Positions 45,625 through 56,565 of a DNA stretch of 64,000 nucleotides are shown here, one piece after another (position 1 is the stretch's first letter; every line of letters starts with the position of its first letter). Where the stretch lies: the NCBI GenBank assembly GCA_017506865.1, contig JAFCMP010000147.1:62001-126000 (forward strand), in the 5' to 3' direction. Source of the DNA: Tribonema minus. Lineage: Eukaryota > Sar > Xanthophyceae > Tribonematales > Tribonemataceae. Both the position numbers and the translations under genes were made by a program. The notes under the pieces were generated by a model. That model was not told the origin of the DNA, did not search any database, and saw nothing but the letters and a program-made list of their open reading frames with translations.

Positions 45625-48600
45625 CTATGCGGCCACGCGTTTTTGCCCAGCAGGCAGCTGCACCTCGCTCATGAGCACCGGGCGGCCGAGGCGCAGCGAC
45701 AGGTCGCACGCCATGGCCATCTCCAGCGCGCGCGCGCCGTCGTCGCCGCTGGGCGACACCTCGCCGCCGGCCTTGAGGAGCGCGCAGAACGCCTGCGCGC
45801 GGCGGCAGCACGTGGGGGGTGGGGGGAGGCGTCAAGTGCGGGCCCTGTTAGCAAGTTGAAGTTGAACTTGAAAGCAGATACTCTTGAGGTCACATTGGAG
45901 TGGAGTAGGGGGCAGCGTCAAGTGCTGGCCCTGACACTTTGTTGAAGTTGAAGTTGAGAAGGAGTGACACTCCTGAGGTCACACCCCAGGAGTACCCGAT
46001 GACGAGTGAACAAGGTAAGGGCTTGCGCTTGCGCGGGCTTCAGTGCCGGCGGCAGGGGTTGCGGCAGCGCTAGCGGTGCACAGCCTTCCAGACATGCGCA
46101 GACCCAAATGTGGCTCGACTCGCATCGCGTTCGTCTAAATCACAAAATCCACACGCTCGCGTTTGAAACAGTGTACATGTGACGTGCAACTTCACACACG
46201 CAAGTCCAACATCTAGAGTGCATGCAGCGCTCCGCCCCACCTCTGCTTCCTTGTTAAATGCGTCGGCATAAGCGCGTCATGGTCAACTTGTGCATGGACT
46301 CTGCGCGACGGTATTACCCTTCAGTCCAGCATTAGTCATGCAAGTTTCAGTGCAACTTCTATGGTAAAAGCATTCCCGTCTACCTTGGTCTTGTTCTTGT
46401 ACGCGGCATCGCAACACGGCATGAAGCGGTTGTGCATGGGGTCCACGCACCATACCCTGATAGTTCAACATTGCACTTCAAGTTCAACTTTTTTGGCAAA
46501 CGCTCCCGTCGCACCTTTGGTCTCGTTCTTGTATGCGACATACATAATGAAACTTCAACTTGAACTTCAAGTGCAACTTCTATTGCGCTCTCGCCCCACC
46601 TTGGTCTCGTTCTTGTACGCGTCGGCGTAGCGCGTCATGAAGAAGTTGTGCATGGGGTCCGCGCGCCTTACGGCGTCGCCGTTCCACTTCTCCACCGTGT
46701 TGGGGAACACGTTTTCGTGCTTCACGAGGCCCTCCGTGCCAAACAGCTCAACACGTTGGTCGTAGCCGTACGTCGCGCGCCGGCAGACCTGGCAGCGCAG
46801 TCACCGCAGAAATGGCAAAGCTATTTTGAATGTGTGCGTGTGCTGCAAGATGCGTCAGTGAAGGTCACGCGACGCGCGCAGCACGAGTCGCAGAAAGGCT
46901 TCAATGTGATCAGCGGAGGGAGATCCACGCGCACTGGGCAAAGCCGTGCGTCGCGCGCCGGCAGACCTGTCCAGCGCAGTCACCGCACACGGCAAGGCTC
47001 AGTCGCGCATGCTGTGCTGTGGTGCAAGGTGAGCTGTGGGGGTTACGCCATGAGCGCAGCGAACGCGCGCTGTAGGAGGGCTTTCGACACAATCAGCGGA
47101 GGGAACTGCACGCAGTGGTCGTGGCCGTACGGCGCGCGCCGGCAGACCTGTCCAGCGCAATCACCGCAGTTGGCAAGGATCCATTGCGCGCGCTGTGCTG
47201 TGCTCTGCTGTGCAGCAAGTTGTGCCGTGCGATGACGCATAGCAAACGCCCATCGGAAGGGTGTTGACATGTCAGCGAAAAGAGCACCATGGTCACAGCC
47301 GCAGGATCTGCGCCCCATATGTATGGAAACGAATCAAAAGATCGTAGAGCTCTAGGTGACAAAGGATGGTTAGCCGCAAGTGCCTTCCACCAATAACCGT
47401 GGTCGCCGCTGTTGCAGTCATTGGCCACGAGTCAAACAGTGTCATCATATCCACAGGTCAAAAGACTTCTGTGTGCGAGTTTTGTAGCGTTCGAGGGGCA
47501 TGGGTGTTCAGTATGGAAAGGTCTCACGTGTTCGGTAGGCCAGCTCCAGCTGGTAGCCCAAACATGTATGTAAATCCAGTACATATACTCAGATGTTTGG
47601 GTCCGGCGCCGCTTGCACCCACCAAAGCAGCACGGTAACTATGTACGATGACTGATGTGGCAGTTGTGCCAGCACGCTTCTGACCCACGTACCCTGCGCA
47701 ACCTTTGCAACTTCCAGAGAGAAGAACGCTCAGCACCGCGCGCACATGACGGCAGTGACAAGAGCAGCGCCCAGTACAGCGGCGCGCCTGCACGTCTGGC
47801 GACGCATTGTACCCTGCCAGCCAGAGCAACGCTGTTCTCATGCCTACGGCGCGTTGTCATGCCACCACATTGGCAGCAACGCGGCGCGGCCCGCGAGATG
47901 CGCCTATCGTAGCAAGTGTTGAATGCCGCACCCGGTCGGGGTTACCGCGCAGCCAAGGTAGAACAGTGCGCGCATGCGCTGGCCGTGTTGTGCAGCGCAG
48001 GGGCACCGCACAGGCATTGGCGATTGTGCACGCATTGCGCAGTGCTGGGATGGCAGCGCTACCAAGAGCTACGCGCGGTGCATGCGCAGGGGCGGACCTG
48101 CACCCCCCCGTACGTGCGCGCGACAGGGGGAGGGGGGGAGGGGGTAGCGGCGCAGCCACCGTGATTGAGCTTGCCAGCAGCGTGCAGCGTCTCTGGCAGA
48201 TGGCAGACCTGCAGCACACCATACTAGGCTCATAGACCCGCAATGCCCTCTACTCTACCGAAATCGAAGGGGGGTGACACCGTGTCAGCGCTCACCTGAA
48301 TGGTCGCGGTGGATCCGCTCTCAAACTCAATGAGGATGTTGGCCGTGTCGATGGCCTCTGAGGGATTGCTGTCCTTGAGCTCTAGGATCGCCTTGTCCAC
48401 GTTGCACGCACCCGTCGCGTAGATCTGCACGCAAGGGCGCAGTCGGGCTACTGAGCACTGCCACGCACATGCAGCCGAGCAATGAGTGTGAGGTGCACAC
48501 GGGGCGTGCACACGGGGCGTGCACGGCGCAGTGCGCGGCGCACACGCAACGAAGTGAAGGTGCACTGCTGCGGCGCTGTGCTTGCACCGGAAGGCTGGCC

Positions 48601-51600
48601 TAACCCTAACGGTAACCCTTACCCCAATTACAGCCGTCATCTGACCCCAACTGGGCCCGCAAACGGCGACGAACTGAGCCATTTGTCCACAATGCATGCG
48701 ACCGCTGGCAGAATCACGCATGGCACCGATGCGGGCATCGGCGACGTGCACTAGGCCTGGTGAGCTCCACGATGTTTTGAATTCGTTTCCAACAACACCA
48801 GTGCGATCCAGCACTCGTCCAAGGGCATTCGCTCAGATGCTGGCTCAGCACAGCGCGCAGACGGCGGCTGAGACGCTCCTCTGTGGTCCTCACGACCGGC
48901 CGGCAATCCTCCCTCAATACGTCTTTGAAGGAGGTACAAGGCAGTACATCACCAAACAGCACGATTGTCAGACTGAGTCCACTTCACTTATCTGCACAGT
49001 GTACACCCTGGCAATTCACTTTCGTGCAGAAGGGGGGAGGGGGGGGGGGGGGCGGGGGGCGCGCGCACCTTGACGGGCTCGTTCTTGCCGCACGAACCCA
49101 TGAGCCAGCGCGCAATGTCCAGGTCGTGGATGGCCATGTCCTTGAAAAGGCCGCCGCCGCCCTTAACATAGGCAAATGGGGGAGGGGCGGGGTCGCGCGA
49201 CTGCAGCACGGCGCTGATGGGGCGGCCCACCTCTCCGTCCGCGACCGCCTGCGGCGGCGGCGGCAGCAGCGCAGCAGCGGAGCGCGCAGCGGGGTGATGA
49301 GGCAGCGAGGCACGTCGCGCGGCGCGTCGATGGCGAGCGAAGGCGTATGTGTGGCGTGCGTCAGCGGTCGCGAGACTGGAGCAGCAGCGCTCAATCGCCC
49401 GCCCGCGGCCTGAAGCGGCGCGCGTCTTGCATTGGGTGCGAGGGCTGCGGCACCTTCTAACGCACACGCCCACGCCGGCGAGCGTTGCACTCTTGCTCCG
49501 CAAACTGGAAGCACGCTGAGCACGGAGCAGCGCCCGCTAGACTCTCGACTTCGCGGTTTGGCGACCGCCCTTTCAGCAGCGCACGTCACTCACTGAGGCA
49601 GCACAGTCAGTGCTTGCTGCTTCCCAGACGGTGTTGAATTTTTGGGGCTTACAGCGCGACGCGCGTTAGTGCATCGCCACTTCAGGTCGACATAATGCTG
49701 TTCCAGTGAAGTACATGCGTGCTGCAGCGAGCATGCCGTCGCCACGTGGCATGCATGCCTATGCCTCCAATGGTGTCGGCGTTCGCGCAGCCTTCTCAAT
49801 GCGTGCGGCGGTTACTTCATGCACGATTAGCCTCCCAAACGCTATGTGCTGGCAATGATATATGTCTTGAAGCAGCGCGGTCCGTTGCACACAACAGCTG
49901 GACAGGTAGATGCTCATTGAGCTGCAAAGCAGGTGCATTGCGTGTGATGCAAGAGCTTGCACTGCACAGTGGAGAACGGGAAGTGCATCTGCAGCGGCTG
50001 GCGCCACCCGGCCGCTGTAACAGCACGGAGCGCACACTACCGCTCTCAACCCCCCCCAACGAAACCTATTGTAACCCCACAAACTCCACACAAGGCCCAA
50101 TGAGAAAGTCACGCGCTCACCTGCTGCAGCCTCCCGACCCCACACTCACAGACGTCAACTGCAGCGCTAGACACGCCAGCAGCACTGCCAGAGATGCTAG
50201 CCCCAGCTCCGCAACGCGCAGTAGGAGAGTCACGCGCTCACCTTCTGCAGCCGCGCAAAGCTGGGGTCGAAGCGCCGCTGGAACGCCGTCATGAGCTTCA
50301 CGCCGCAGTCCTTGGCGACCTGTATCGCCTCCAGCGTGCCCGCTAGGTCCGTCGCGATGGGCTTCTCGCAGAAGATGTGCTTGCCCGCGCGCGCGCACGC
50401 CTGAGCCGTGCCGCAGGGGGGTATGGTGTGTTGGGGGGTATGTATCATAATGTATGTGTGTGAGGAGGAGCGCTGGGGCGTGCGCGCATGATGATGATGA
50501 GCAGCAGTGAGCGACAGCGTCGCAGCGGGAGAGCGATCCTCGAGAGGCGTCGCTGCGGCATAGTGCTACAGTGGGGACGTCGCATCGTTGCAAAGGGCGT
50601 GCGGCGGGGGTGCGGACGTGACGGTGTTTGATTGGACGCCGCTGCTGCGCATGGGCACCGCAGCGAGACACGCAGCCTGACACGACGGCAGGGTGTTCAC
50701 CGGTGCGGAAGTTTCAACGCATCGTTGTGAGGCGCCGATGCTGGGCGTGAATGGCAGCAGACACCTCTCGGAGGTGTTGCTGCATACATATCGGAAAAAA
50801 ACAGAGCGGTGCCGCTGCAGCGAGAGGGCACCAAGACTGGGCGTGAGTGATGATGGAGTTCAGGAGAGCAGCGTGCAAAGCAAGAGTCGGCGTGCATGAC
50901 AGCGCTCCGCGTGCGGGACAGCGCTCCGCGTGCGTGACAGCGCTCCGCATTTGTGACAGCGCTCTGCGTGCATGACAGCGCTCAGCGTGCATAACAGCGC
51001 TACGCGTGCGCAGCAGCGCACAGAGCTCATGACAGCGCTCAGCGTGCATAGCAGCGCTCAGCGTGCATAGCAGCGCTCAGTGCGCACAGCAGTGCTCAAC
51101 GTGGACGACAGCACTCGCCATTCGTGACAGCGCTCTCACCTTGATCTGGTCCGCGTGGAACTGGCTCGGGCTGCAGATCCAGACGGCCTGCACGTCCGGG
51201 TGGTTGATGACGTCGTCGGGGTTGAGCGAGTACGCCGGCAAGCCGTACGTCGCCACCACGTCCTGCAGCACCGGCTCCACAATGTCGGAGATGATGAGCG
51301 GCTTGACGCCAGCGACGGAGGCGAGGGTCTCCAGGTGCACGCGCCCGATGCGCCCCGCGCCGATGATGCCCACGCGCAGGTCCCCCCCGGCCTTGTCCTG
51401 GGGTGCGATGCAGAGCATGGTGCGGGGAGGGGGGGGGGGGGGGGCGCTGAGGTTTGATGGGCGGGCGCTTGCTGGTGCGTTGCTGTTCGGCCGCGCGGCG
51501 ACACGATCACAGGGAACGCAAATGAGCGCTCTTTGGGGGTACCACGCGGCCGATGGACACGCCCTGACAGCGGCGATGTTTTGATGACACATAGTACTGT

Positions 51601-52085
51601 GAAGGGAGAGGTCTCATCCTGTTGTCAAATCAGTGTTCCTCACTAGCTATTCAACAACAGGAGAAGGGGGGCTTACCTTACGATGCGCAGCGCTGGAAGT
51701 TTGTTGAAATGTGAGATGCTAGCAGCCAGACCTGCAAGCTGAATCCTGCAGGGCGGATTTTGCTGTTTAAGTGCACCAAATATCTGTGCGGCAGCTCATC
51801 TGGTGCCAGCTTGCAATTTGCAGAGGTCACGAACATGCGTCGCTCCAGCGTGTGCACTACAGCCAGAATATATGTCTTTCATGGCTTCGTACACTCAGCA
51901 ACGCGGTGTTTGAGGGAAAGATCCAAGAAGATCCCGCAGTTCTGGCTTTGCAGCTTACTGACCTCTGCAGCCATGCGCAGTGCCGACGCCAGCCTAGCCG
52001 GAGGTCCGCGCACGGGAGGTACGATGAAGCCACATGCCAGATGGACGACTGCAGCAGCAGCACCGAGTATGACGATCTTCCCCAT
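45625..52085 (-). CDS. Plastid-targeted Gfo/Idh/MocA oxidoreductase, inositol 2-dehydrogenase-like
   Basis: These NAD(P)-dependent enzymes oxidise myo-inositol or related sugars. Seven exons, all joined in phase 0: 52085-51963, 51397-51140, 50400-50242, 49248-49069, 48424-48296, 46788-46600, 45792-45625; 401 residues. Exon 1 is a signal peptide ending HLACGFIVPP, a Phe motif for secondary-plastid import. Exon 2 has the nucleotide-binding loop VGIIGAGRIGRVH and AVWICSPSQFH. Exon 3 has KHIFCEKPIA, the family EKP lysine motif, and AFQRRFDPSF. Exon 4 has SRDPAPPPFAYVKGGGGLFK followed by DMAIHDLDIARWLMG, the conserved G-D-x-x-x-H-D-x-D substrate motif. Exon 6 has VELFGTEG and HNFFMTRYADAYKNE. Exon 7 has VSPSGDDGARALEMAMACDL and RPVLMSE. 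The closest remembered relatives are IolG-type inositol dehydrogenases; substrate not proven. The introns carry duplicated exon ends and a minisatellite at a splice donor, listed separately. Confidence 0.92.
46259..46670 (-). repeat. Partial duplications of an exon 3' end within the following intron
   Basis: The end of the exon 46788-46600 (encoding HNFFMTRYADAYKNETK and the donor) recurs in the next intron. One long copy lies at 46382-46450, a short one at 46512-46540 and another fragment at 46259-46302. The donor position and surrounding words (ACCTTGGTCTCGTTCTTGTA on the plus strand) are recognisable in the first two. TTGAAGT-type words separate them. Confidence 0.85.
46771..47200 (-). repeat. 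About 180-bp tandem copies of an exon 5' end and its acceptor
   Basis: The exon start and acceptor around 46771-46810 recur at about 46949 and 47130, that is upstream on the gene strand, with periods of 178 and 181 bp. Each copy keeps GCGCGCCGGCAGACCT and the CAGCGCARTCACCGCA that follows. The intervening sequence (CAGCGGAGGGA block) is shared too. Confidence 0.85.
50103..50255 (-). repeat. Duplicate of a splice donor region in the intron after exon 50400-50242
   Basis: About 30 bp spanning the exon end and donor (GAGAGTCACGCGCTCACC, plus strand, near 50225) recur at about 50104-50133 with a few changes. The copy is inside the intron, about 120 bp from the real junction. Confidence 0.75.
50898..51138 (-). 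repeat. 18- to 19-bp minisatellite abutting a splice donor
   Basis: Around 12 or 13 units of the type GACAGCGCTCAGCGTGCAT fill the start of the intron after exon 51397-51140. The last unit ends in the donor itself (GCGCTCTCACC on the plus strand, GGTGAGAGCGC on the gene strand), so the array is continuous with the splice site. Confidence 0.9.
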
Positions 52086-52546
52086 GATGATGTTCAACTA
52101 CGTAGTGGGTAAGGTAGTGCCTGATCAGACTTTGATTGAAGTCGGCAGGTGATGTTTTGATGGCAGACGGCAATTGCACGGGATTTTTGGCGAAGGCACA
52201 CTAGACGCCGCGCAGGATGGGCCGTCGGATGACATCAGCTTTTGAAGTTGGATGAAATCAACTTGAAGTGAGAAGGATGTACGTATACGTACAGGCAGGA
52301 GGCACCTATTTAGCTGGGGTCTCCCCGGAGAGGTTACCCCGAAAAAACGGCCGGTCCTCGACGAGCAGTTTGGGGCAGCATGTAGATACACACCACCGAC
52401 CAGTTTTACCATGTGCGACGCGGTCAGCTCAGCTCCGGGGTCGCTGCGCAGGGATCCTGGGTGACCTGTCTCACTCCCCTCCTACCTGCCTTCAGCAGCA
52501 CCACTTCCAGATCCACTCAGTCTCCGCAAACCCTCCACCAAGGACC
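52086..52546. promoter_or_regulatory. Divergent promoter region, oxidoreductase / secreted Cys-rich gene
   Basis: 461 bp lie between the two start codons. It holds a short inverted arrangement of TTGAAGT words near 52243-52270 (TTTGAAGTTGGATGAAATCA, then ACTTGAAGTG). No TATA box is certain. The role is inferred from gene arrangement. Confidence 0.35.
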
Positions 52547-54041
52547 ATGTACGCCACCGCCTTCCTCGCTACCGCAGCAGTGATCGCTCTCACAGGAGTG
52601 GAGGCCACAAGCGAGGCGTACTTTGCGGACTGCAAGACATACACCGACAACGCCACCGGCGAGATCAAGTGAGTCACCCACCGCGCTGTCGCAGGCTGTG
52701 TCGCTGAAAGCTTCGAACGGCCGCGTGTTGTCGCATTGTCCTTCACCACGATTGATCTTCCAAGCAGCTGGTGCACCAGAGTTCTGCTGCGCAGACCTGC
52801 ATCCCCTGCTGCTAGCGACTGAGTCGGTTGTAAGCAGCCTGCCTGCCAGCAACAAGCAACGCGCTCATGCATCCTCCAAATGTCTTGTGCTGTCAGGTGC
52901 ATCACGGCCTACGACACATTGGAGTCGGTGCAGGACTGCCAGATGATCATGTGGGATGGGGACACTGCACTGTGCTTCGACAGCTGCGCACACGCAGAGT
53001 ACGATGGCAACGGAAAGCCTCTCTGCCTGGCCAAGGAGGGCGCATGCATGGTCACCTGGGTGAGTTTCGAACATCCCTCACGATGCATGAGCTGCACGCT
53101 AGTCCACAACTGCCTATTATTTTGGAATTTTGCTTTTTTCAAGCTTCAGGTCAGCACCCTCACAACAAATGTATATGTTGAGCTGTTTGCTTTAGAGGTG
53201 TAGCAAGAGGGATCCATGCAGTGCACGCAGCGGCAGCTGCTGTTTGCACCCGCATGGTCACACACACCCATGTCTAGTGTTGCTCCTTCCCTGGCATGGG
53301 CAGTTTGTGTTGCCATAAGCAGTCGAATCATACTGCATGTAGTGAGCACATACCCCAGAGCACTACAATGACTTCCGCACTGTGCAAGGCGGCCATTGCG
53401 TGCTGCACAACGTTGCTCATGGGTAGCATTTGTATGTGTGCACTGCGTTCCTTCAGCCTTTCCCAGCAACCAGATAGCAGTCACAGCGAGCAATTCTTTG
53501 ATCTCACTTCCGCTCCTGAACACTCACGCTCTCTACAATCATCCAGCAGCACCTCTACTCTTGAGTTCTCCTAGTGCCTCCTCCTCCCTGCGTCCATTGC
53601 GCTGCCCGCAATCTGAACCCAACTCTGACAGCCGCTCCCCTCTCTCCACGCCCGCCCCCCCCCGCCCGCATGCAGAATGGCCCCACGCCCTTCTGCCTCA
53701 CCGACGTGTGCGGCGCGCCCGTGGACAGCTGCGCGGACGACCGCATCGGCTACTGTCACCCCGGCGGCGACACGAGCATCACCGACGGCATCTACTGCTT
53801 CGCCGCCTGCGCGCCCGACTGCATCCTCTACAGCGACACCGGCATGCCGCAGTGCGCGGACGCCACGTCCCCGTGCTCCGGCGGCACGCCGCTGACCTCG
53901 TGCCCCGCGGCCGGCCTCGTCGGCGGCCTCGGCGCCTCCTTCGCGCCGACCGCCGCGCCGGCCGCCACGCCGTCCGCCGCGCCGAGCGTGGCGCCAAGCG
54001 TGACGCCCAGCTCTGCGCCGACGGCGGCGCCCAGCGCATAG
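52547..54041 (+). CDS. Secreted Cys-rich protein with Ala/Pro/Ser/Thr tail
   Basis: Three exons (52547-52668, 52897-53059, 53676-54041) join in phases 2 and 0 to about 216 residues. The N-terminus MYATAFLATAAVIALTGVEA is a signal peptide. The mature part has about twenty cysteines in two blocks: KCITAYDTLESVQDC ... LCFDSC ... PLCLAKEGAC, and then FCLTDVCGAPVDSC ... GYCHPGG ... YCFAACAPDC ... PCSGGTPLTSC. The protein ends in a 50-residue low-complexity tail (PTAAPAATPSAAPSVAPSV and similar), like the Ser/Pro/Ala linkers of algal and oomycete wall or matrix proteins. No enzymatic motif is seen. An extracellular or cell-surface location is likely. The repeated Cys-block structure suggests an internal duplication, but no named domain was recognised. 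The third exon has a C-rich acceptor tract. Confidence 0.75.
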
Positions 54042-54708
54042 CGATGACCCGTGCTGAGCAGCGCTGCTGCTGCCGCAGTGGCGGCGGCGGCGCTGGGGTT
54101 TTCTCTCGCGCCGTCGCCGCTTTGGGTGCCGCGGGGCGGCCACCGCCGCCACTCTTGTCACCGCGGCCGCAGGCCTGCGGGCGGCGCCGAGCGCGGCCGG
54201 CCCTCGTGGCATTTTGTGGCCAGCGAGGGCCAGGGGGCTACTAGGGGCTGCGTGCAGGGGGGAGCGGTCCGAGGCCGTTGCAGCTCCACTTTCTGGACTA
54301 TATGTTTACAGGTGAGGCCCGGCGCGAGGAGGGTATCTATGTGTAGATGTTGCAGGTGCATCAGGTACATGTGTTGCGCGGCGCTTGCTCGCACTGGATT
54401 GTCATTATGACAAATTTGCTGCTGTGAACTGCAAGTTGGGTGAGAGCAGGTGTATTTCGTAGCGGTTTAATATGTGTTGTGTGCCAGCCACCGACCTGGC
54501 ACATGCTTCTGCTGCAAGTAGTTTCACAAATGCATATCCGTCGCTTGAGTCGTGCAATTCACATGAGCAACCACGCATCCGGGCAGCTGCACAATGCCTT
54601 CGCTTCACTGCATAGAGATTGCATGCTAGTAGATGAATGCTAGCAAATTGGTTGACTTGTTTGTGTCTGCCTGCCGCCCCTTCTCCTCCGCGCTACCGCC
54701 TTTCACAG
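54042..54708. other. Spacer, no gene seen
   Basis: This is the 3' flank of the Cys-rich gene. GC-rich bases to about 54300 probably include its 3' UTR. If the exon pair that follows is real, its first exon could lie here, but none stands out. Confidence 0.4.
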
Positions 54709-55686
54709 GTCTACGCACCGCAAGGAGGATGGTCACCGGCTCCTCCATCCACATTTGTTACAAGTGAGCGCAAGCTCTCGCGCGGTGTACACGTTTGTGC
54801 CCGCCCGTTTTACGTGTCATCTATGTGACTCCCTCTCCCCCAAGTCGCGCACCATCCCATCCCCCCCTCCCCCCCCCCGAGCACACACACACACACACAT
54901 GCACCTTGAGTGCGCTTTTGATTAGCAGCACGGCAGTCGTCGTCGCTGCACGGCGCAAGGGGGGGGCAGGGGGGGTAGGGGGGGCTCCAGTGGGGAGTAT
55001 GTCTACTTGGGTGTTGTTTATGTCTGGTGCTGTAAGCGTCCGCGTCGCGCTCCGCTCTCCGCATGGTAAATGGAAACAGACTGCGCGCGAGGCTCTGCCT
55101 CGTCAAAACCTTTTATGCCCCTCTTGTATGTGCACTGCTCGCTGCTGCCTGTGCTCTATTGCCGATGCGATGCGGCGTGGTTTTCATGCGGGACATGCGT
55201 ACGTTGCTTGCAGGTGTTGTGGCGGTTTGGTTTGCTTTGAAAACAATGTGTTCGCGTGTGTGCTGATGGCAGTTTGTGTTGTGGCATGGCCCTCGGTCAT
55301 GATGTAGCTTCACATGTGAATGGCAGCCTTGGCAGCGAGCACCGGCATCGCTCCAACTGCAGCATTGTCCTGTTCTCTCAATGCTGCAGCATATGTGTTC
55401 AGGTTGTTCGCGCACCCATATCAGAGGCTTGACTGGTGTACTCTAGGTAGTGTAGTTATAGCAACCCATGTTCTTATTGGCCGAAATTATCAGCGCGATT
55501 TGCATCGCGTTGCCTGGTGACAGTCCCTGAACATTCACGCAGTCTGCGCTCAGTACATCGGGAGAAGAAGGTGGCCAACGGCGATGTTCTGCGGTACTTT
55601 ACGGACCCGTTCAAAAGCGTCAGCGCGGCGGTGACTCGGAATGTTGCGGCAGCAGCGACGCAGGCCGGGGGGTATGTACTGCGCAG
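54709..55686 (+). CDS. Tentative two-exon fragment, unknown protein
   Basis: An exon at 54709-54763 (acceptor TTTCACAG, donor ACAA|GTGAGC, phase 0 in, phase 1 out) encodes VYAPQGGWSPAPPSTFVT. A second at 55554-55686 enters in phase 1 and encodes HREKKVANGDVLRYFTDPFK followed by SVSAAVTRNVAAAATQ, leaving in phase 2. Its third positions are GC-rich, as in the confirmed genes here. First and last exons were not found. The sequence resembles no family I know. Between the exons lie pure G/C tracts and an ACAC repeat. Confidence 0.35.
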
Positions 55687-56565
55687 GTCGCCGCGCCTTC
55701 TCAACCGCCTGGCCTTGGCTGAACCGCCTGGCCAGGCAGCCAAGCAGCCAAGGCCAGGCAGCCAAGCAGCCAAGGCCACACGGCCTCCACACTGGCGAGA
55801 CCCTCCGCTTCGTCTGGTGTCAGCTGCGTCACGTCCACATCCGACAGCGGAAGCGTGCCGTCGTACAGGTATCTGAAGCCGGGCTCCTCTCTGGCTTCCT
55901 TGCCGAGGCCCAAATGACCCGCATTCCTTGCTGGAATGTGACAGCGCAGTCTCCGTCTGCGACATGTAAGCAGGAGAAAATCAGAAACAGGTTGCGGCGA
56001 GCAAACCCACTTGTTGGGCCCAGGTGAAGAAGTGGTTGACAGCCAGGGGCATCCCGACGTTTAGGAAGGCACCGTTGCAGCGCCCCATTTATCTTCACAG
56101 CGCACGTCGTCTTAGTGCTGCTTGTGCCTGTGACTCTCCTGAAGAGAAGTTGAATCTTTAACTTCACCCGAACCGCACCTTTTGTAAGGGGCAACAAAAA
56201 GCATGGTTAGTGCAGGCTGCAGGACTGAGTGTTGTGCTCTCGCAGCATCTAGAAGCAGCTGATGTCTTTGTGGCACTGAAGCAAAACCAAAAAACATGCA
56301 TACACCTACAGCAGCTACCGTGCATGCCAGCGCTTTCCAGCTGAACACAGCACGATGCAAATGGGTTGCAAGCGCACACTTCTGATAATTGCTCCCGAGG
56401 CACAGAGACACACATACACGAAATCCCTGCAGACAAAAAGTCAAAAAAAAAAAGGGAGAACAAATATTAAGTAGAGTAGTTTTAGTCGCGAGAACTGTCC
56501 CCTGTGGAACGTGCCTGGCCTCGCTCGCTTGAGATTCACGACGCCACTCCACGCCCCACCTGGGG
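55687..56565. other. Region open on both strands, unresolved
   Basis: On the minus strand a frame starting near 56086 (MGRCNGAFLNVGMPLAVNHF) and one at about 55900-55790 (FRYLYDGTLPLSDVDVTQL) look protein-like and GC3-rich. Their junctions are weak and the plus strand is open too. A small repeat occupies 55713-55785. No model is strong enough to call. Confidence 0.3.
55713..55785. repeat. 22-bp tandem repeat
   Basis: Two and a half units of GGCCAGGCAGCCAAGCAGCCAA-like sequence (GCAGCCAAGCAGCCAAGG shared), immediately after the candidate exon ending at 55686. Confidence 0.8.

Noticed and set aside
45188..45945. Long Ala- and Arg-rich frames on both strands
   Set aside because: They arise from the GCC/GCT triplet block; only the oxidoreductase last exon (45792-45625) has family support.
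53574..54212. 213-codon minus-strand frame opposite the Cys-rich gene
   Set aside because: Arg/Gly/Ala-rich antisense shadow of the GC-rich exon 53676-54041.
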